A stretch of 64,000 bases of DNA from Rhizobium sp. WSM4643 (GTDB taxonomy: Bacteria > Pseudomonadota > Alphaproteobacteria > Rhizobiales > Rhizobiaceae). The stretch is taken from contig NZ_CP104040.1 of assembly GCF_025152745.1 (NCBI RefSeq), forward strand, positions 3,224,001 to 3,288,000, given 5' to 3'. A model generated the notes under the pieces. It worked only from the letters and a program-made list of their open reading frames with translations. It had not been told where the DNA came from and made no database searches. Of the stretch, positions 53,722 through 63,497 are shown piece by piece (the stretch's first letter is position 1; the number at the start of each line of letters is the position of its first letter). The position numbers were made by a program, and so were the translations under genes.

Positions 53722-54873
53722 ATGAAAAAAGCCGTTATTTATGTGGAAAAATTTTTGCCTGCCAGCCAGGCATTTGTTCTCAACCAGGCGGTAGCGTTTC
53801 GTACTTTCGAAGCTGAAATTCTTGCCGGCTCGCGAATTTCTTCGGCGCATACAAAAAAATCCACTGTTCCGGTTCATGACATCCGTCGGTCTCCCATTGC
53901 GCGGGCCGGTGAACTGCTGCTGAAAATCCCGCAGATCGGCCTTCCCTTCCTCTTTCCTGCGATCGGCAAAGCCGATCTCGTTCACGCCCATTTCGGTAAG
54001 AACGGCTATGTCATTGGCCCGCTGGCCCGGGCCGCCGGCAAGCCGCTCGTCACGACGTTTCACGGCTTCGATGCCACCTATCGCGGCGACCCGAAAAAGC
54101 CGGGCGGCTTCAATCAGGTGCGTTTCTTCGCCAAGGGCCGGAGCGAGATGGCCAGCTGGAACAGCTGGAACATCGCCGTTTCCGATTTCATCCGCGACCG
54201 GCTGCTGGCCCTCGGCTTTCCAGCCGAACGCGTCTATCGCCATCATATCGGCATCGATCTCGATCTCTTCAAAATGGAACCCCGCCCCCGAAAAAAAGGG
54301 CTCGTGGTTTCAATTGCCCGCTTCGTCGACTATAAGGGCCATCGTTTCATGATCGACGCGCTTTCGCGTGTGGCCGCCGCCGGCACCCCGGTCGAATTCG
54401 TCATGGTCGGCCAGGGTCCCTTGAAGGAGGAAATCGAAGCACTGGCGCGTCGTTCCTTGCCAAGCGTCACGATCCATGAAAATCTGTCGCAGACTGAGAT
54501 AAGAGATCTGCTCGCCAGTGCGGAGCTCTATCTCCATGGAAGTGTGACCCTCGACAATGGTCACGCCGAAGCTTTCGGCCTCGCAAATCTCGAGGCGGAA
54601 GCCGTTGGTACTCCGGTCGTCGCATTTCGCTCGGGAGGCGTCGGCGAAGCGATCGAAGAGGGGAAAACTGGTTATCTCGTGGAGGAGCGGGATGTCGCGG
54701 GAATGGCGGACGCGGTCGGAAGACTGCTCAACGACCAGACCCTGTGGACAGCCTTTAGCGCGCGGGCACCGCTTCTGGTGGCCGAGCGCTTCGACTTACG
54801 TCGTCAGACGGGGACGCTCGAGGACTATTACAGTTCCGTGCTAGACGAATTTTCCAGCCGGGGTCGGACTTGA
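53722..54873 (+). CDS. Family 4 glycosyltransferase
   Basis: A 383-residue GT-B transferase: N-terminal acceptor half with HAHFGKNGYV and TTFHGFDATYR, C-terminal nucleotide-sugar half with VVSIARFVDYKGHRF and the EX7E-type motif in NGHAEAFGLANLEAEAVGTP. Retaining mechanism expected. It follows the GH10 gene by 31 bases and overlaps the acyltransferase stop-to-start (TGATG). Sugar not identifiable. Confidence 0.9.
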   Translation: MKKAVIYVEKFLPASQAFVLNQAVAFRTFEAEILAGSRISSAHTKKSTVPVHDIRRSPIARAGELLLKIPQIGLPFLFPAIGKADLVHAHFGKNGYVIGPLARAAGKPLVTTFHGFDATYRGDPKKPGGFNQVRFFAKGRSEMASWNSWNIAVSDFIRDRLLALGFPAERVYRHHIGIDLDLFKMEPRPRKKGLVVSIARFVDYKGHRFMIDALSRVAAAGTPVEFVMVGQGPLKEEIEALARRSLPSVTIHENLSQTEIRDLLASAELYLHGSVTLDNGHAEAFGLANLEAEAVGTPVVAFRSGGVGEAIEEGKTGYLVEERDVAGMADAVGRLLNDQTLWTAFSARAPLLVAERFDLRRQTGTLEDYYSSVLDEFSSRGRT

Positions 54874-55364
54874 TGGTGCAGACGGGAAAAAAGCCGAAGT
54901 GGGGACTGAACGTATTTCGGCCGCTACGGAACGGATTTGTGAAGGCGAAGTGGCTCTATTATACGAAATTCTGGGGAATGGACATCGATCCGACGGCGAG
55001 CTTTTCCTTGAGCGTGCGTTTCGACAAGACCAACCCTAGGGGATTGCATATCGGCGCGGAAACTTACGTCGCCTTTGAGGCTGCTATTCTGACCCACGAT
55101 CTCACACGCGGGCTCTACCTTCACACGAGGATCGGCAAACGCTGCTTCATCGGCGCCCGCAGCATCATCCTGCCCGGCATCGAGATCGGCGACGAATCCG
55201 TCATCGGCTCGGGCTCGGTGGTGACCAAGAGCGTGCCGCCGCGCTCGCTCGTCGCTGGCAATCCGGCAAAGATTATCCGCAGCGACATCAAAATAATCTC
55301 CCGCTACGGCCGGATGGATCCAGACAGCGGTTACCGTCCCGATGCGGAATTCCAGAAAAGCTGA
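54873..55364 (+). CDS. Left-handed beta-helix acyltransferase
   Basis: A 163-residue protein of the LbH/hexapeptide-repeat type (WcaF/NodL-like acetyltransferases). Hexad repeats run from about residue 45 to 135: RGLHIGAETYVAFEAAIL, RIGKRCFIGARSIILPGI, IGDESVIGSGSVVTKSV and the typical end PPRSLVAGNPAKII. It probably acetylates a sugar of the polymer using acetyl-CoA. ATG 54873 is used; the previous in-frame TTG is inside the upstream gene. Confidence 0.87.
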   Translation: MVQTGKKPKWGLNVFRPLRNGFVKAKWLYYTKFWGMDIDPTASFSLSVRFDKTNPRGLHIGAETYVAFEAAILTHDLTRGLYLHTRIGKRCFIGARSIILPGIEIGDESVIGSGSVVTKSVPPRSLVAGNPAKIIRSDIKIISRYGRMDPDSGYRPDAEFQKS

Positions 55365-55394
55365 GCGGCCTTCGGACGCGTCTGAGAGAGCAAT

Positions 55395-56348
55395 ATGAGC
55401 ACGATAAAGGTCACCATCCTTTTTTCGACCTATAATGGCGCAAAGACGCTACCCCGGATGTTGGAGGCGCTGACCAAGACGACGCTTCCGCGCGATCAGT
55501 GGAAGATCGTGGCCGTCGACAACAACAGCAAGGACAATACGCGCGAAATCCTCGACGCCTTTTTGGACCGGCTGCCGCTTGAGATCTATTTCGAGCCCAG
55601 GCAGGGAAAGGAAAATGCGCTCGAAACCGGTTTCAAGCATCTCGATGGTGATCTTGTCATCTTTACTGATGATGACGTTATCCCCGAATCAGATTGGGTT
55701 GAGACGTTTCTGCGGGTGTCGGAAGAGAGGCACGACTTCAATATCTTCAGTGGCCTCATCAAGCCCGCTTGGGACGTGACGCCTCCAGAATGGGTTCTGA
55801 GCTGGGCGCCACTCAATATCCTTTATGCCGACAATTCGAAGGTGCCGGTGGGCGAAATACCGAGTGCCTGGGTCCACGGTCCCAATTGCGCCTATCGTCG
55901 AGCGAGCCTGGGCGACGCCTACCGCACCAATGCCGGATTGGGGCCGAATGCGAGTGTTGCCCAATATGCAATGGGGCAGGATACGATGTTTGCCATCGGT
56001 ATCGATGCCAAGGCATACCATACCGATGCTGCCGTTGTCGGGCACATCGTCCCTGCTGATTATCTTTCCGAGAAATGGATACTGGGGCGCGCGGAGCGCT
56101 ATGGGTTGGGACAGCCAGTGACGATGCCCGCCTGGTTCAAGGAGCCCCTCTTTGTATTCGGAATTCCGGCCAAGTCCACGATGCTTATGGCTTATGCCTT
56201 TCTCAGATATTTTCTCCTGCGATGGATGGGCGACGCCGAAACGCGTTTCAAAGCCGCATGGGAATATCGGAGGCGACTTGGAAACTTTAGGAAAATTAGG
56301 TCTTTAGGGCAGGATAGCCGGGGCGCCTTGAAAGGCGATCCTGCATGA
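55395..56348 (+). CDS. Family 2 glycosyltransferase
   Basis: A 317-residue GT-A transferase: ILFSTYNGAKTLPRML, VAVDNNSKDNTREIL and the metal-binding FTDDDVIPESDW. A paralogue with the same layout is at 61653-62606 (FSSYNGA..., VDNNSGDNT, FTDDDIRAEPDW), so the cluster has at least one duplicated transferase. Thirty bases after the acyltransferase; overlaps the next gene (ATGA). Confidence 0.88.
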   Translation: MSTIKVTILFSTYNGAKTLPRMLEALTKTTLPRDQWKIVAVDNNSKDNTREILDAFLDRLPLEIYFEPRQGKENALETGFKHLDGDLVIFTDDDVIPESDWVETFLRVSEERHDFNIFSGLIKPAWDVTPPEWVLSWAPLNILYADNSKVPVGEIPSAWVHGPNCAYRRASLGDAYRTNAGLGPNASVAQYAMGQDTMFAIGIDAKAYHTDAAVVGHIVPADYLSEKWILGRAERYGLGQPVTMPAWFKEPLFVFGIPAKSTMLMAYAFLRYFLLRWMGDAETRFKAAWEYRRRLGNFRKIRSLGQDSRGALKGDPA

Positions 56349-57436
56349 AGATTGCCATTATCGCACCCATCCAGCATCCGATCGGAAAGCCTTTTCGAGG
56401 AGGCGTTGAATCACAATTGTGGTTCCTCACGCGCGGGCTCGTCAGCCGCGGGCATGACGTAAAACTTTTCGCCGCATCAGATAGCGACAGCTCACTGCCT
56501 CTGCACCCGATCGTGGATAGCTCCGTACTGAATTCTGAGCACCTGCAGAAACATGACGGGCGGTGGATCGAAAAATATCGGCGCTTTCAAAGAAACCGGA
56601 TCGCGGATCAAGCATATTCGCACATGATCGATGTGGTCTGCGCTTCCAAATTCGATATCGTGCACAACAATTCACTATCGAAATACCCCCTAGCGAATGC
56701 GCATCGACTGGGCGCTCCGGTGGTGACGACGATCCATACGCCCGTCTTCAAGGAAGTGGTTGAAGGCGCTAAGGCCGCGAGGTCTAAAAAGGGCTCGGAT
56801 TTCGTTTGCGTTTCGCGATTTCTACAAGAATCTTGGCGCCCCTATATCGAAAGCAAGGTCGCCTATAACGGCGTTGATCTAAATGGCTGGCATTTCAGCG
56901 AACAACCCGATCGGAAGAGAACGGCCATATGGTATGGCCGAATAAATCGCCAGAAGGCGCCGCATATGGCGGTGCGAGCTGCCCTGGAGGCAGGATTTTC
57001 CATCTCGTTATACGGCTTGGCAGAAGACACGTCGTACTTCGAGACTATGGTGAAACCGCTGTTGGATCCTGAACGCGCAGTCTATCATGGTTTGGCGGAT
57101 CATTCCGAGCTTTCACTTGCCATCGGCAAAGCGTCGGTGGCGGTATTTTTGCCTGAATGGGATGAACCCTTCGGCCTGACTTTCGTGGAGGCACTGGCTT
57201 GTGGGACGCCGATCGTTGCTTATCAAAGCGGTGCGGCACCCGAAATCATCGACAAGGACAGCGGTATTTTCGTCGAGCGGAATGCGAACGTGAATTTCAA
57301 GCAGATTTTCACTGAGGCGAGCCAGTTGTCGCGCGAGAACTGCCGTAACCGTGCAAAGCAGTTTTCGATGGATTCGATGCTTGCAAACTACGAGAGAATT
57401 TATTCCGAAACCATACAGGGAGCCAGTGTTCGCTGA
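56345..57436 (+). CDS. Family 4 glycosyltransferase
   Basis: A 363-residue GT-B protein: PFRGGVESQLWFLTRGLVSR near the N-terminus, VVTTIHTPVFK, and the donor site motif EWDEPFGLTFVEALACGTP with the two Glu expected of GT4. Overlaps both neighbours by 1-4 bases. The codon use is less GC-rich than in the upstream transferases. Confidence 0.88.
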   Translation: MKIAIIAPIQHPIGKPFRGGVESQLWFLTRGLVSRGHDVKLFAASDSDSSLPLHPIVDSSVLNSEHLQKHDGRWIEKYRRFQRNRIADQAYSHMIDVVCASKFDIVHNNSLSKYPLANAHRLGAPVVTTIHTPVFKEVVEGAKAARSKKGSDFVCVSRFLQESWRPYIESKVAYNGVDLNGWHFSEQPDRKRTAIWYGRINRQKAPHMAVRAALEAGFSISLYGLAEDTSYFETMVKPLLDPERAVYHGLADHSELSLAIGKASVAVFLPEWDEPFGLTFVEALACGTPIVAYQSGAAPEIIDKDSGIFVERNANVNFKQIFTEASQLSRENCRNRAKQFSMDSMLANYERIYSETIQGASVR

Positions 57437-58695
57437 TGAATACGATGACGACCGAGTTGAATGTTGTCTATTTCAGTCTGAACTATCCGGAGCTCAGCCA
57501 GACCTTTGTATTCAATGAGATGCGCAGTCTTCGTGATGAGGGGGCAGGTGTGCGGGTTGTCGCATTGCGCCACGCGGAAGTCGGGGCGTCCGATCTGCCG
57601 GCAAAATATGGCTTCTCGAACGCCGTAGATTTTGTGCTGTCGCCGGGCGTTCGCCCCCCCAGATCCAGAAGGGTCTTGCAAGCTGCTCGAGCAATGACGG
57701 AATGCGGTGTTGGCATTGGCGCTGCACTCCGTGCCAGCATGAAAAATCGGGCTAATGGTTTGCGCGAAATGCCCTTTTCGCTAAAGCTCCAGGTGGCTGC
57801 CAAACTGCAACCGAAAAGCCAGAGGCCGGTGATCCACTGCCATTTTGGTCCTGCCGGTCAATTCATGGCGGATCTGAAGAAGCTCGGACTCGGCACAGCG
57901 CCGCTTTCAGTGGTTTTTCATGGTTATGACCTTACCCAATATATGCAGGACAAGCGCGCCGACCTATACCACGATCTGTTCGAGCAAGCAGACCTTCTGC
58001 TGCCGATCAGCGATCTCTGGCACCGCCGTTTGATCGAACTCGGCGCGCCGCCAGAGAAGATCCGCACCCAGCGCCTTGGCATCGATTGCAGGGCCTTTCG
58101 CTTCAGGGAAAGGGTGAAAAGGTCCGACCAGCCACTACGCTTGATCTCAGTGGGCCGTATGACCGAAAAGAAAGGGCACCGCTATATTCTTGAGGCATTT
58201 GCCCAGCTGGTCGCCAGCCAGCCCGATCTCGACATCCGCCTCGACTTGATCGGATCAGGCCCGCTGTTCGATGACATTCGCGCGCTCGCCGACCATTATC
58301 AGCTAGGCAGCCGTCTCGTCTTGCACGGAAGCCTTCAGCATGACGAGGTGCGCACGCTCCTGGATGAAGCGCATGTATTCGTACTGCCGAGCGTGACAGC
58401 TGCCGATGGCGATATGGAAGGCATACCAGTTGCGATCATGGAAGCCATGGCTCTAGGCCTTGCCGTTATTAGCACACATCACAGCGGTATCCCGGAATTG
58501 GTCGCAGACGGAAAGTCCGGTCTGCTGGTCTCTGAACGCGATGTTGAGGCCTTAAGCGCGGCAATGCAAACACTTGCGGTGAACCCCGAAAAGATCGCAT
58601 CGATGGGACGCGAAGGACGAAATATTATCGAAGAAAATTATAACGAAGAAAAGCAGGCCAAAAAACTCCTCGCAGCTCTGAGTAGTATAAGATGA
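57436..58695 (+). CDS. Family 4 glycosyltransferase
   Basis: A 419-residue GT-B protein resembling the exopolysaccharide transferases of the WcaL/AmsK group: YFSLNYPELSQTFVFNEM, IHCHFGPAGQFMADL, SVGRMTEKKGHRYILEAF and the donor site MEGIPVAIMEAMALGLAV. Start overlaps the upstream stop by one base. A 55-base gap follows before the pyruvyltransferase. Confidence 0.9.
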   Translation: MNTMTTELNVVYFSLNYPELSQTFVFNEMRSLRDEGAGVRVVALRHAEVGASDLPAKYGFSNAVDFVLSPGVRPPRSRRVLQAARAMTECGVGIGAALRASMKNRANGLREMPFSLKLQVAAKLQPKSQRPVIHCHFGPAGQFMADLKKLGLGTAPLSVVFHGYDLTQYMQDKRADLYHDLFEQADLLLPISDLWHRRLIELGAPPEKIRTQRLGIDCRAFRFRERVKRSDQPLRLISVGRMTEKKGHRYILEAFAQLVASQPDLDIRLDLIGSGPLFDDIRALADHYQLGSRLVLHGSLQHDEVRTLLDEAHVFVLPSVTAADGDMEGIPVAIMEAMALGLAVISTHHSGIPELVADGKSGLLVSERDVEALSAAMQTLAVNPEKIASMGREGRNIIEENYNEEKQAKKLLAALSSIR

Positions 58696-58750
58696 TGCTA
58701 TTTAAGCAAGTGCTTTAATGGCTTCAAACAAAAGGATCTGATGGGTCGTC

Positions 58751-60097
58751 ATGTTGATTTTGATAGAAAATACCGTTTGTTTGAACGCGGGTGATGCGGC
58801 GATCGCGCTGGCAATAATGCGGATCTTGCGACGCGCATTCGGTGAGAAAAGTGAATTTGTCGTTTTTGACAGTAACCCAGAGGTTGCAGCGCGATATTAT
58901 CCTGACATCAGATTTCGACCGCTGACAACAACTCTGACAGCAACACCATCGATTTCGCTCCCATTCGTTGGGAAGCGCTTCGCGATACGGTTGCGCCGCA
59001 ATATCGACCGTTTAAAAAAGCATGAGTTTCGGAGATTGCTGAGTTCGGCGCGAAATAATGGAAGCGTCGGCTGGAGTCCGCTTCTGAACAAGCAAGTTCG
59101 CGAAAATATCGAACTCTACGCCAAGGCAGACCTTATTGTATCCACAGGGGGGACATACCTCGTTGAGCACTACGATATTTCATCTCGCCTTGAAGAATTC
59201 GAAAAGGATTTAATGCTTGGAAAGCCGCTGGTATTGTTTACGCAGTCACTCGGCCCGTTCAACAAACGGGAAAACCAGAGCAGAATTAAATCTATCATCG
59301 ATCAAGCCAGATTTACCCTTTTGAGAGATGTAAAATCCGAAGGTAATTTGCGCGCTATCGGCGTCAAGCATGATCGTCTTAAAGTTGTATCAGATAGCGT
59401 TTTTGCCTTTGCAGATATGGAACGTCTATCAGCGCGCCCGCAATCAGGGGGATCAAAAAAGCTCAAAGTCGCTATATCCGTCCGTGACTGGGCACATTTT
59501 GACGGACTTTCGCCACAGCAAGGTATGGCTCAATACAGAAATGCAATCTCTCAAGCAGTTGTAGCGCTGGTGAAGACAAAGAATGCAGAGGTCACGTTTC
59601 TGTCAACTTGCCAGGGCATTGCCGAGTACCACTATGATGACTCCATTGTCGCCCAGGGGATTGCTAACGAATTGGATGCAGAGACACAAAAATCGGTCTC
59701 CGTTGATTCAGGGTTTTATGGCCCCGATGCACTCCTCAAAAAAGTGGCCGATTTTGATTTCGTGATCTCCACACGCATGCACATGGCTATTTTATCACTG
59801 TGTGCCGGGGTGCCGGTGCTTCCAATCTCATATGAATTCAAGACCACAGAACTGTACAACGGTCTGTCTCAGAGCCAATGGGTAACAGACATATCGCACA
59901 TCGAACCCGTGAGCTTTACCGAACGCGTACTCGAATTCACCGAGCATCTGGATGAATTCTTTCAAGCTGCCGCGCCAAAGATTCGTGAACAGTCTTTATC
60001 GGCTTGGTCGGCAGGCGCACTCATCCAGGCATCCTTGTCGTCGCAGTTGCATGACGCAAAAATTGACGCAAAATTTGTAGAGCAGGCATCATCATGA
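58751..60097 (+). CDS. Polysaccharide pyruvyltransferase family protein
   Basis: A 448-residue protein with the PS_pyruv_trans fold: N-terminal ENTVCLNAGDAAIALAIM, central LVLFTQSLGPFNKRENQ and SDSVFAFAD, and C-terminal VISTRMHMAILSLCAGVPVL. These transfer pyruvate from phosphoenolpyruvate as a ketal on a sugar, which gives exopolysaccharides extra negative charge. The coding style is AT-richer than upstream genes. Overlaps the flippase gene (ATGA). Confidence 0.88.
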   Translation: MLILIENTVCLNAGDAAIALAIMRILRRAFGEKSEFVVFDSNPEVAARYYPDIRFRPLTTTLTATPSISLPFVGKRFAIRLRRNIDRLKKHEFRRLLSSARNNGSVGWSPLLNKQVRENIELYAKADLIVSTGGTYLVEHYDISSRLEEFEKDLMLGKPLVLFTQSLGPFNKRENQSRIKSIIDQARFTLLRDVKSEGNLRAIGVKHDRLKVVSDSVFAFADMERLSARPQSGGSKKLKVAISVRDWAHFDGLSPQQGMAQYRNAISQAVVALVKTKNAEVTFLSTCQGIAEYHYDDSIVAQGIANELDAETQKSVSVDSGFYGPDALLKKVADFDFVISTRMHMAILSLCAGVPVLPISYEFKTTELYNGLSQSQWVTDISHIEPVSFTERVLEFTEHLDEFFQAAAPKIREQSLSAWSAGALIQASLSSQLHDAKIDAKFVEQASS

Positions 60098-61611
60098 CAA
60101 ATGCACCCAAGCGGATAGGAGCGAAGACACTCCAAGCGTCGTTCTGGTTGATGACAGGTGTCTTCTATGGCCGCCTCGCAAATCTGGCGATGACGATAAT
60201 CCTCGCACGTATCCTCGTGCCCGCAGATTTTGGTCTTGTGGCGCTGGGCACGACATTACTTATTATCCTGACATCAGTGACGGACTTGTCTCTGGCAAAT
60301 GCCCTCATTCATCATCAGGATAACAAGGAGGCTGATTTCCATACTGCTTTTACGCTGAGTGCAATTCGCGGCTTTTTGCTGGCGATTGTTATGGTGATCA
60401 GTGGATTTGTTATGGCTCACCTCTATAACGACCCTAGGCTTATTGGCGTTTGCACGGGCCTCGCAGTGCGCCCGCTTTTTAGCGGACTAGGAAGTCCCTA
60501 CTACGTAACCTTCGCGAAGGAACTCGATTTCGGTACGGTCGCCAAAAACGAGGCGTTGAATTATACCGCGCAACTGGTCGTAGCCGTCGGTGTCGCCTGG
60601 TTTACCGAGAGTTACTGGGCAATCGTCGCAGGTGCGGTGGCCGCGTCCACTACCGGAATTGTCGCGACTTATATTAGGGCGCCTTATATTCCCCACTTCA
60701 CATTGTCCTCGTGGCGAAAACTTACCAACTTTTCAGTTTGGGTTACGCTAAATCAATTCGTTACGATTATCGGGAATCGCTTCGATAACTTCCTTGCCGG
60801 CGGCCTGCTCGGAATTTCGAGCTTTGGCGCATATAATGTCGGCAACAATATCGCAGCTATGATTACGCAATCCGCGTTTCAGCCGCTGGAACGGGTCCTG
60901 TTTCCCAGTTTTGCAAAATTGACTGGAGACAAGGCGAGATTAAATGAAGCTTTCCAGAAAAGTCAGGCTTCTCTTTTCGCGATCGGCTTTCCGATGGGTG
61001 TCGGCCTTGCGTTGGTGGCCGAGCCTTTCGTGTATCTGACGCTCGGACCCAAATGGTCTATTGCCGTCACTGTTATTCACTTTATCGCACCGGTACTTGG
61101 AATGCAGATCGTGTTCGGCCCCTCGAACGCTCTTGCCTATGCTCTGGGCGCCACCCGAACTCTTTTCAACAGGGGCATCGTACTCCTCATATTTAGAGTG
61201 CCGATCGTGCTGACTGGCCTCTATTTCTTTGGCCTCGTTGGTCTGCTCGTTGCTCGAGTGATATCCGGAGGCGTAGTGGTGTCGATTGTCAATTTCTATA
61301 TCGTCAGATCCTTGACCGGGCTTAGTCCATGGCGGCAGTTGCTCGTGACCTGGCGGTCATGGGTCAGCGGCGGCGCCATGGTGTTAGCACTCCTGACGCT
61401 ACGAGATTTTTCGGCGCCGATAGCGACCAATTTGGGCGCGGGCAAGATGCTTGTCGAAACCGTCCTGCTTGGGGGCGGCGTCTATTGCTGCGTTCACGCC
61501 TTGCTTTGGGTGATGAGTGGCCGATCGCAAGTTGGGATTGAGTCGGAGTTGGTCAAGATGGCTTCTGGTGTTTTAGGGCGTTTCAAGAAACTACACCGGC
61601 GATCGATATAA
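60094..61611 (+). CDS. Wzx-type polysaccharide flippase
   Basis: A 505-residue membrane protein of the MOP (polysaccharide exporter) family with about 12-14 helices; LASFWLMTGVFYGRLANLAM-like first helix and LVPADFGLVALGTTLL near the N-terminus are typical of the RfbX/Wzx and PST group. It would flip the lipid-linked repeat unit across the inner membrane. No Wzy polymerase or Wza/Wzc is seen in the window, so these should be elsewhere or beyond the right edge. Confidence 0.9.
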   Translation: MTNAPKRIGAKTLQASFWLMTGVFYGRLANLAMTIILARILVPADFGLVALGTTLLIILTSVTDLSLANALIHHQDNKEADFHTAFTLSAIRGFLLAIVMVISGFVMAHLYNDPRLIGVCTGLAVRPLFSGLGSPYYVTFAKELDFGTVAKNEALNYTAQLVVAVGVAWFTESYWAIVAGAVAASTTGIVATYIRAPYIPHFTLSSWRKLTNFSVWVTLNQFVTIIGNRFDNFLAGGLLGISSFGAYNVGNNIAAMITQSAFQPLERVLFPSFAKLTGDKARLNEAFQKSQASLFAIGFPMGVGLALVAEPFVYLTLGPKWSIAVTVIHFIAPVLGMQIVFGPSNALAYALGATRTLFNRGIVLLIFRVPIVLTGLYFFGLVGLLVARVISGGVVVSIVNFYIVRSLTGLSPWRQLLVTWRSWVSGGAMVLALLTLRDFSAPIATNLGAGKMLVETVLLGGGVYCCVHALLWVMSGRSQVGIESELVKMASGVLGRFKKLHRRSI

Positions 61612-61652
61612 GGCGGCCCGCCAATGTAGATTCGAAAAGGAGTCCATGAGGC

Positions 61653-62606
61653 ATGGCAGATCCTAAAATCAGTGTCGTCTTTTCATCTTATAATGGTGCA
61701 AGCCGCAGGTTGAAGCACACCTTGGAATCCCTCGTTCATCAGGATCTATCCCCTGATCAGTGGGAGTTGATTGCTGTCGATAACAACAGCGGAGACAACA
61801 CAATGGATCTATTGGAGACGTATCGCGAGCGCCTGCCAATCTTGATCCTGAAACATTCGCAGCCGGGCAAATCAAGCGCGCTCAACGCCGCACTTGAGAA
61901 AGCCGGCGGGTCTCTTGTCGTATTTACCGACGATGATATACGCGCCGAACCTGATTGGCTTCGCGAAATTGCTGCTTGCGCGGATGCCAACCCGCACTAT
62001 GGCATTTTTGGCGGCAGGATTGTTGCCGAATGGGAGCATCTTCCGACCGGAAATCCTCTGCTCGAATGGATTCCTATGGGATCGACCTTTGCGATTGTCG
62101 ACGAGCAGATCAGCGGGCCCTGCGATCCTACGAAAGTGTGGGGACCGAACACTATCGTGCGACGGAGCGCTCTCGGTTCGGACGTTCGATATAGAGAAGA
62201 TCTCGGCCCCCTACCGGGAGGGTTGTTCGCAATGGGCGAAGACCAGGAGATCATCATGCGCCTCTCGGCGCGCGGGGTGCAAGCCTATCGTTGCGCCGAG
62301 GCCGTCGTTCATCACTGGATTCCCGCATCCAGCGTGAATGAGCTTTGGGTTCAGAAGCGCGGAGAACGACTTGGATACGGCGTACCCGCGCTCTTTCCGC
62401 AGGATGTCCCAACTGGACCGCGGATCGCGGGTGTACCCGTGAAGACTTGGATCGAGAGCGCGCAATGGGCGTTGCGCGCCGCCCTGCTCTATCCCACGCC
62501 CTCTTCGAGGAAGCGGTTCTGGGCAATCTGGAAGAACTACTATATGCGCGGCTATAGAGCGGGCGTAAGGCGGTATGCACCGTCGATACCGGTTACAAAT
62601 CGCTAG
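61653..62606 (+). CDS. Family 2 glycosyltransferase (paralogue of 55395)
   Basis: A 317-residue GT-A transferase with VVFSSYNGASRRL, VDNNSGDNTMDLL and FTDDDIRAEPDWL. It matches the transferase at 55395-56348 in length and motif order, so the two probably arose by duplication and may add similar residues. It is preceded by GGAG but spacing to the ATG is slightly long. Confidence 0.88.
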   Translation: MADPKISVVFSSYNGASRRLKHTLESLVHQDLSPDQWELIAVDNNSGDNTMDLLETYRERLPILILKHSQPGKSSALNAALEKAGGSLVVFTDDDIRAEPDWLREIAACADANPHYGIFGGRIVAEWEHLPTGNPLLEWIPMGSTFAIVDEQISGPCDPTKVWGPNTIVRRSALGSDVRYREDLGPLPGGLFAMGEDQEIIMRLSARGVQAYRCAEAVVHHWIPASSVNELWVQKRGERLGYGVPALFPQDVPTGPRIAGVPVKTWIESAQWALRAALLYPTPSSRKRFWAIWKNYYMRGYRAGVRRYAPSIPVTNR

Positions 62607-62615
62607 GGGATGGGC

Positions 62616-63497
62616 ATGAAAATTTCCGTTCTGATCAACAACTACAACTACGCGACCTATCTACGCGCCTGCATCGATAGCGCACTCGAGCAGGATTATC
62701 CGGAGTTCGAAGTGGTGGTGGTCGACGACGGATCGACCGACGATTCCCGCCAGATCCTTGCCTCCTATGGGGAACGGATCCTGACGGTATTGAAGGAAAA
62801 CGGCGGCCAGGCATCGAGCTTCAATGCGGGTTTTGCGGCCGCAAGCGGCGATATCCTCTTTCTCCTCGATGCCGATGATGCGTTTCTGCCCGGCAAACTT
62901 GCTCGTATCGCCGAGATCTACGATCGCAATGAGATCGACTGGTGCTTCGACCGGGTGACGACCGAGGAAAGCGACCTGCCGCCTGCAACGCTGCAAGTGA
63001 CACTGTTCGACAAGCGGGACACGCTTCGCAGGGGCGGCTTTCCCTCGCTTCCGGTTCCGACATCGGGCTTGAGCTTCCGCCGCCACCTGCTGTCCCAGAT
63101 CCTGCCGATGTCCGTCGCGACAGACGTCGTCCTCAGCGACAATTATATCAAGTTTGCTGCTGCCTTTCTCGGCCGCGGCGCGATCGTCGAAACACCGCTG
63201 ACGTTTCAGCGCATTCATGAGTCGAACCGCTACACGGGTACAAGCAGAGCAAAGACGCTGCGCCCGCGGATCATGATCGCAACTGGGCTGGAACTGGCAC
63301 GCCGCTATGACGGGCTGCAAACACTCGGCAAGAGCCTGGTGGCCGGCGGCATTGCCGAAACGACATCGCTGCTGAAGCTCAGGGGCGAAGCTCGCAACAC
63401 GGTGGCCGGCGGTCCGTTCGGCGCTGCAGCAACCGAAGTGGCCTTGATGGCGGCGCGCAAACGTTTGGGAAATATGCTGCGGAGAGGACAGTCATGA
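62616..63497 (+). CDS. Family 2 glycosyltransferase
   Basis: A 293-residue GT-A protein with VLINNYNYATYLRACIDSAL, VVVDDGSTDDSRQIL and FLLDADDAFLPGKL. I prefer ATG 62616 (MKISVLI), six bases after AGGGGA; the ATG at 62610 directly abuts that site. Overlaps the next gene by 4 bases. Confidence 0.87.
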   Translation: MKISVLINNYNYATYLRACIDSALEQDYPEFEVVVVDDGSTDDSRQILASYGERILTVLKENGGQASSFNAGFAAASGDILFLLDADDAFLPGKLARIAEIYDRNEIDWCFDRVTTEESDLPPATLQVTLFDKRDTLRRGGFPSLPVPTSGLSFRRHLLSQILPMSVATDVVLSDNYIKFAAAFLGRGAIVETPLTFQRIHESNRYTGTSRAKTLRPRIMIATGLELARRYDGLQTLGKSLVAGGIAETTSLLKLRGEARNTVAGGPFGAAATEVALMAARKRLGNMLRRGQS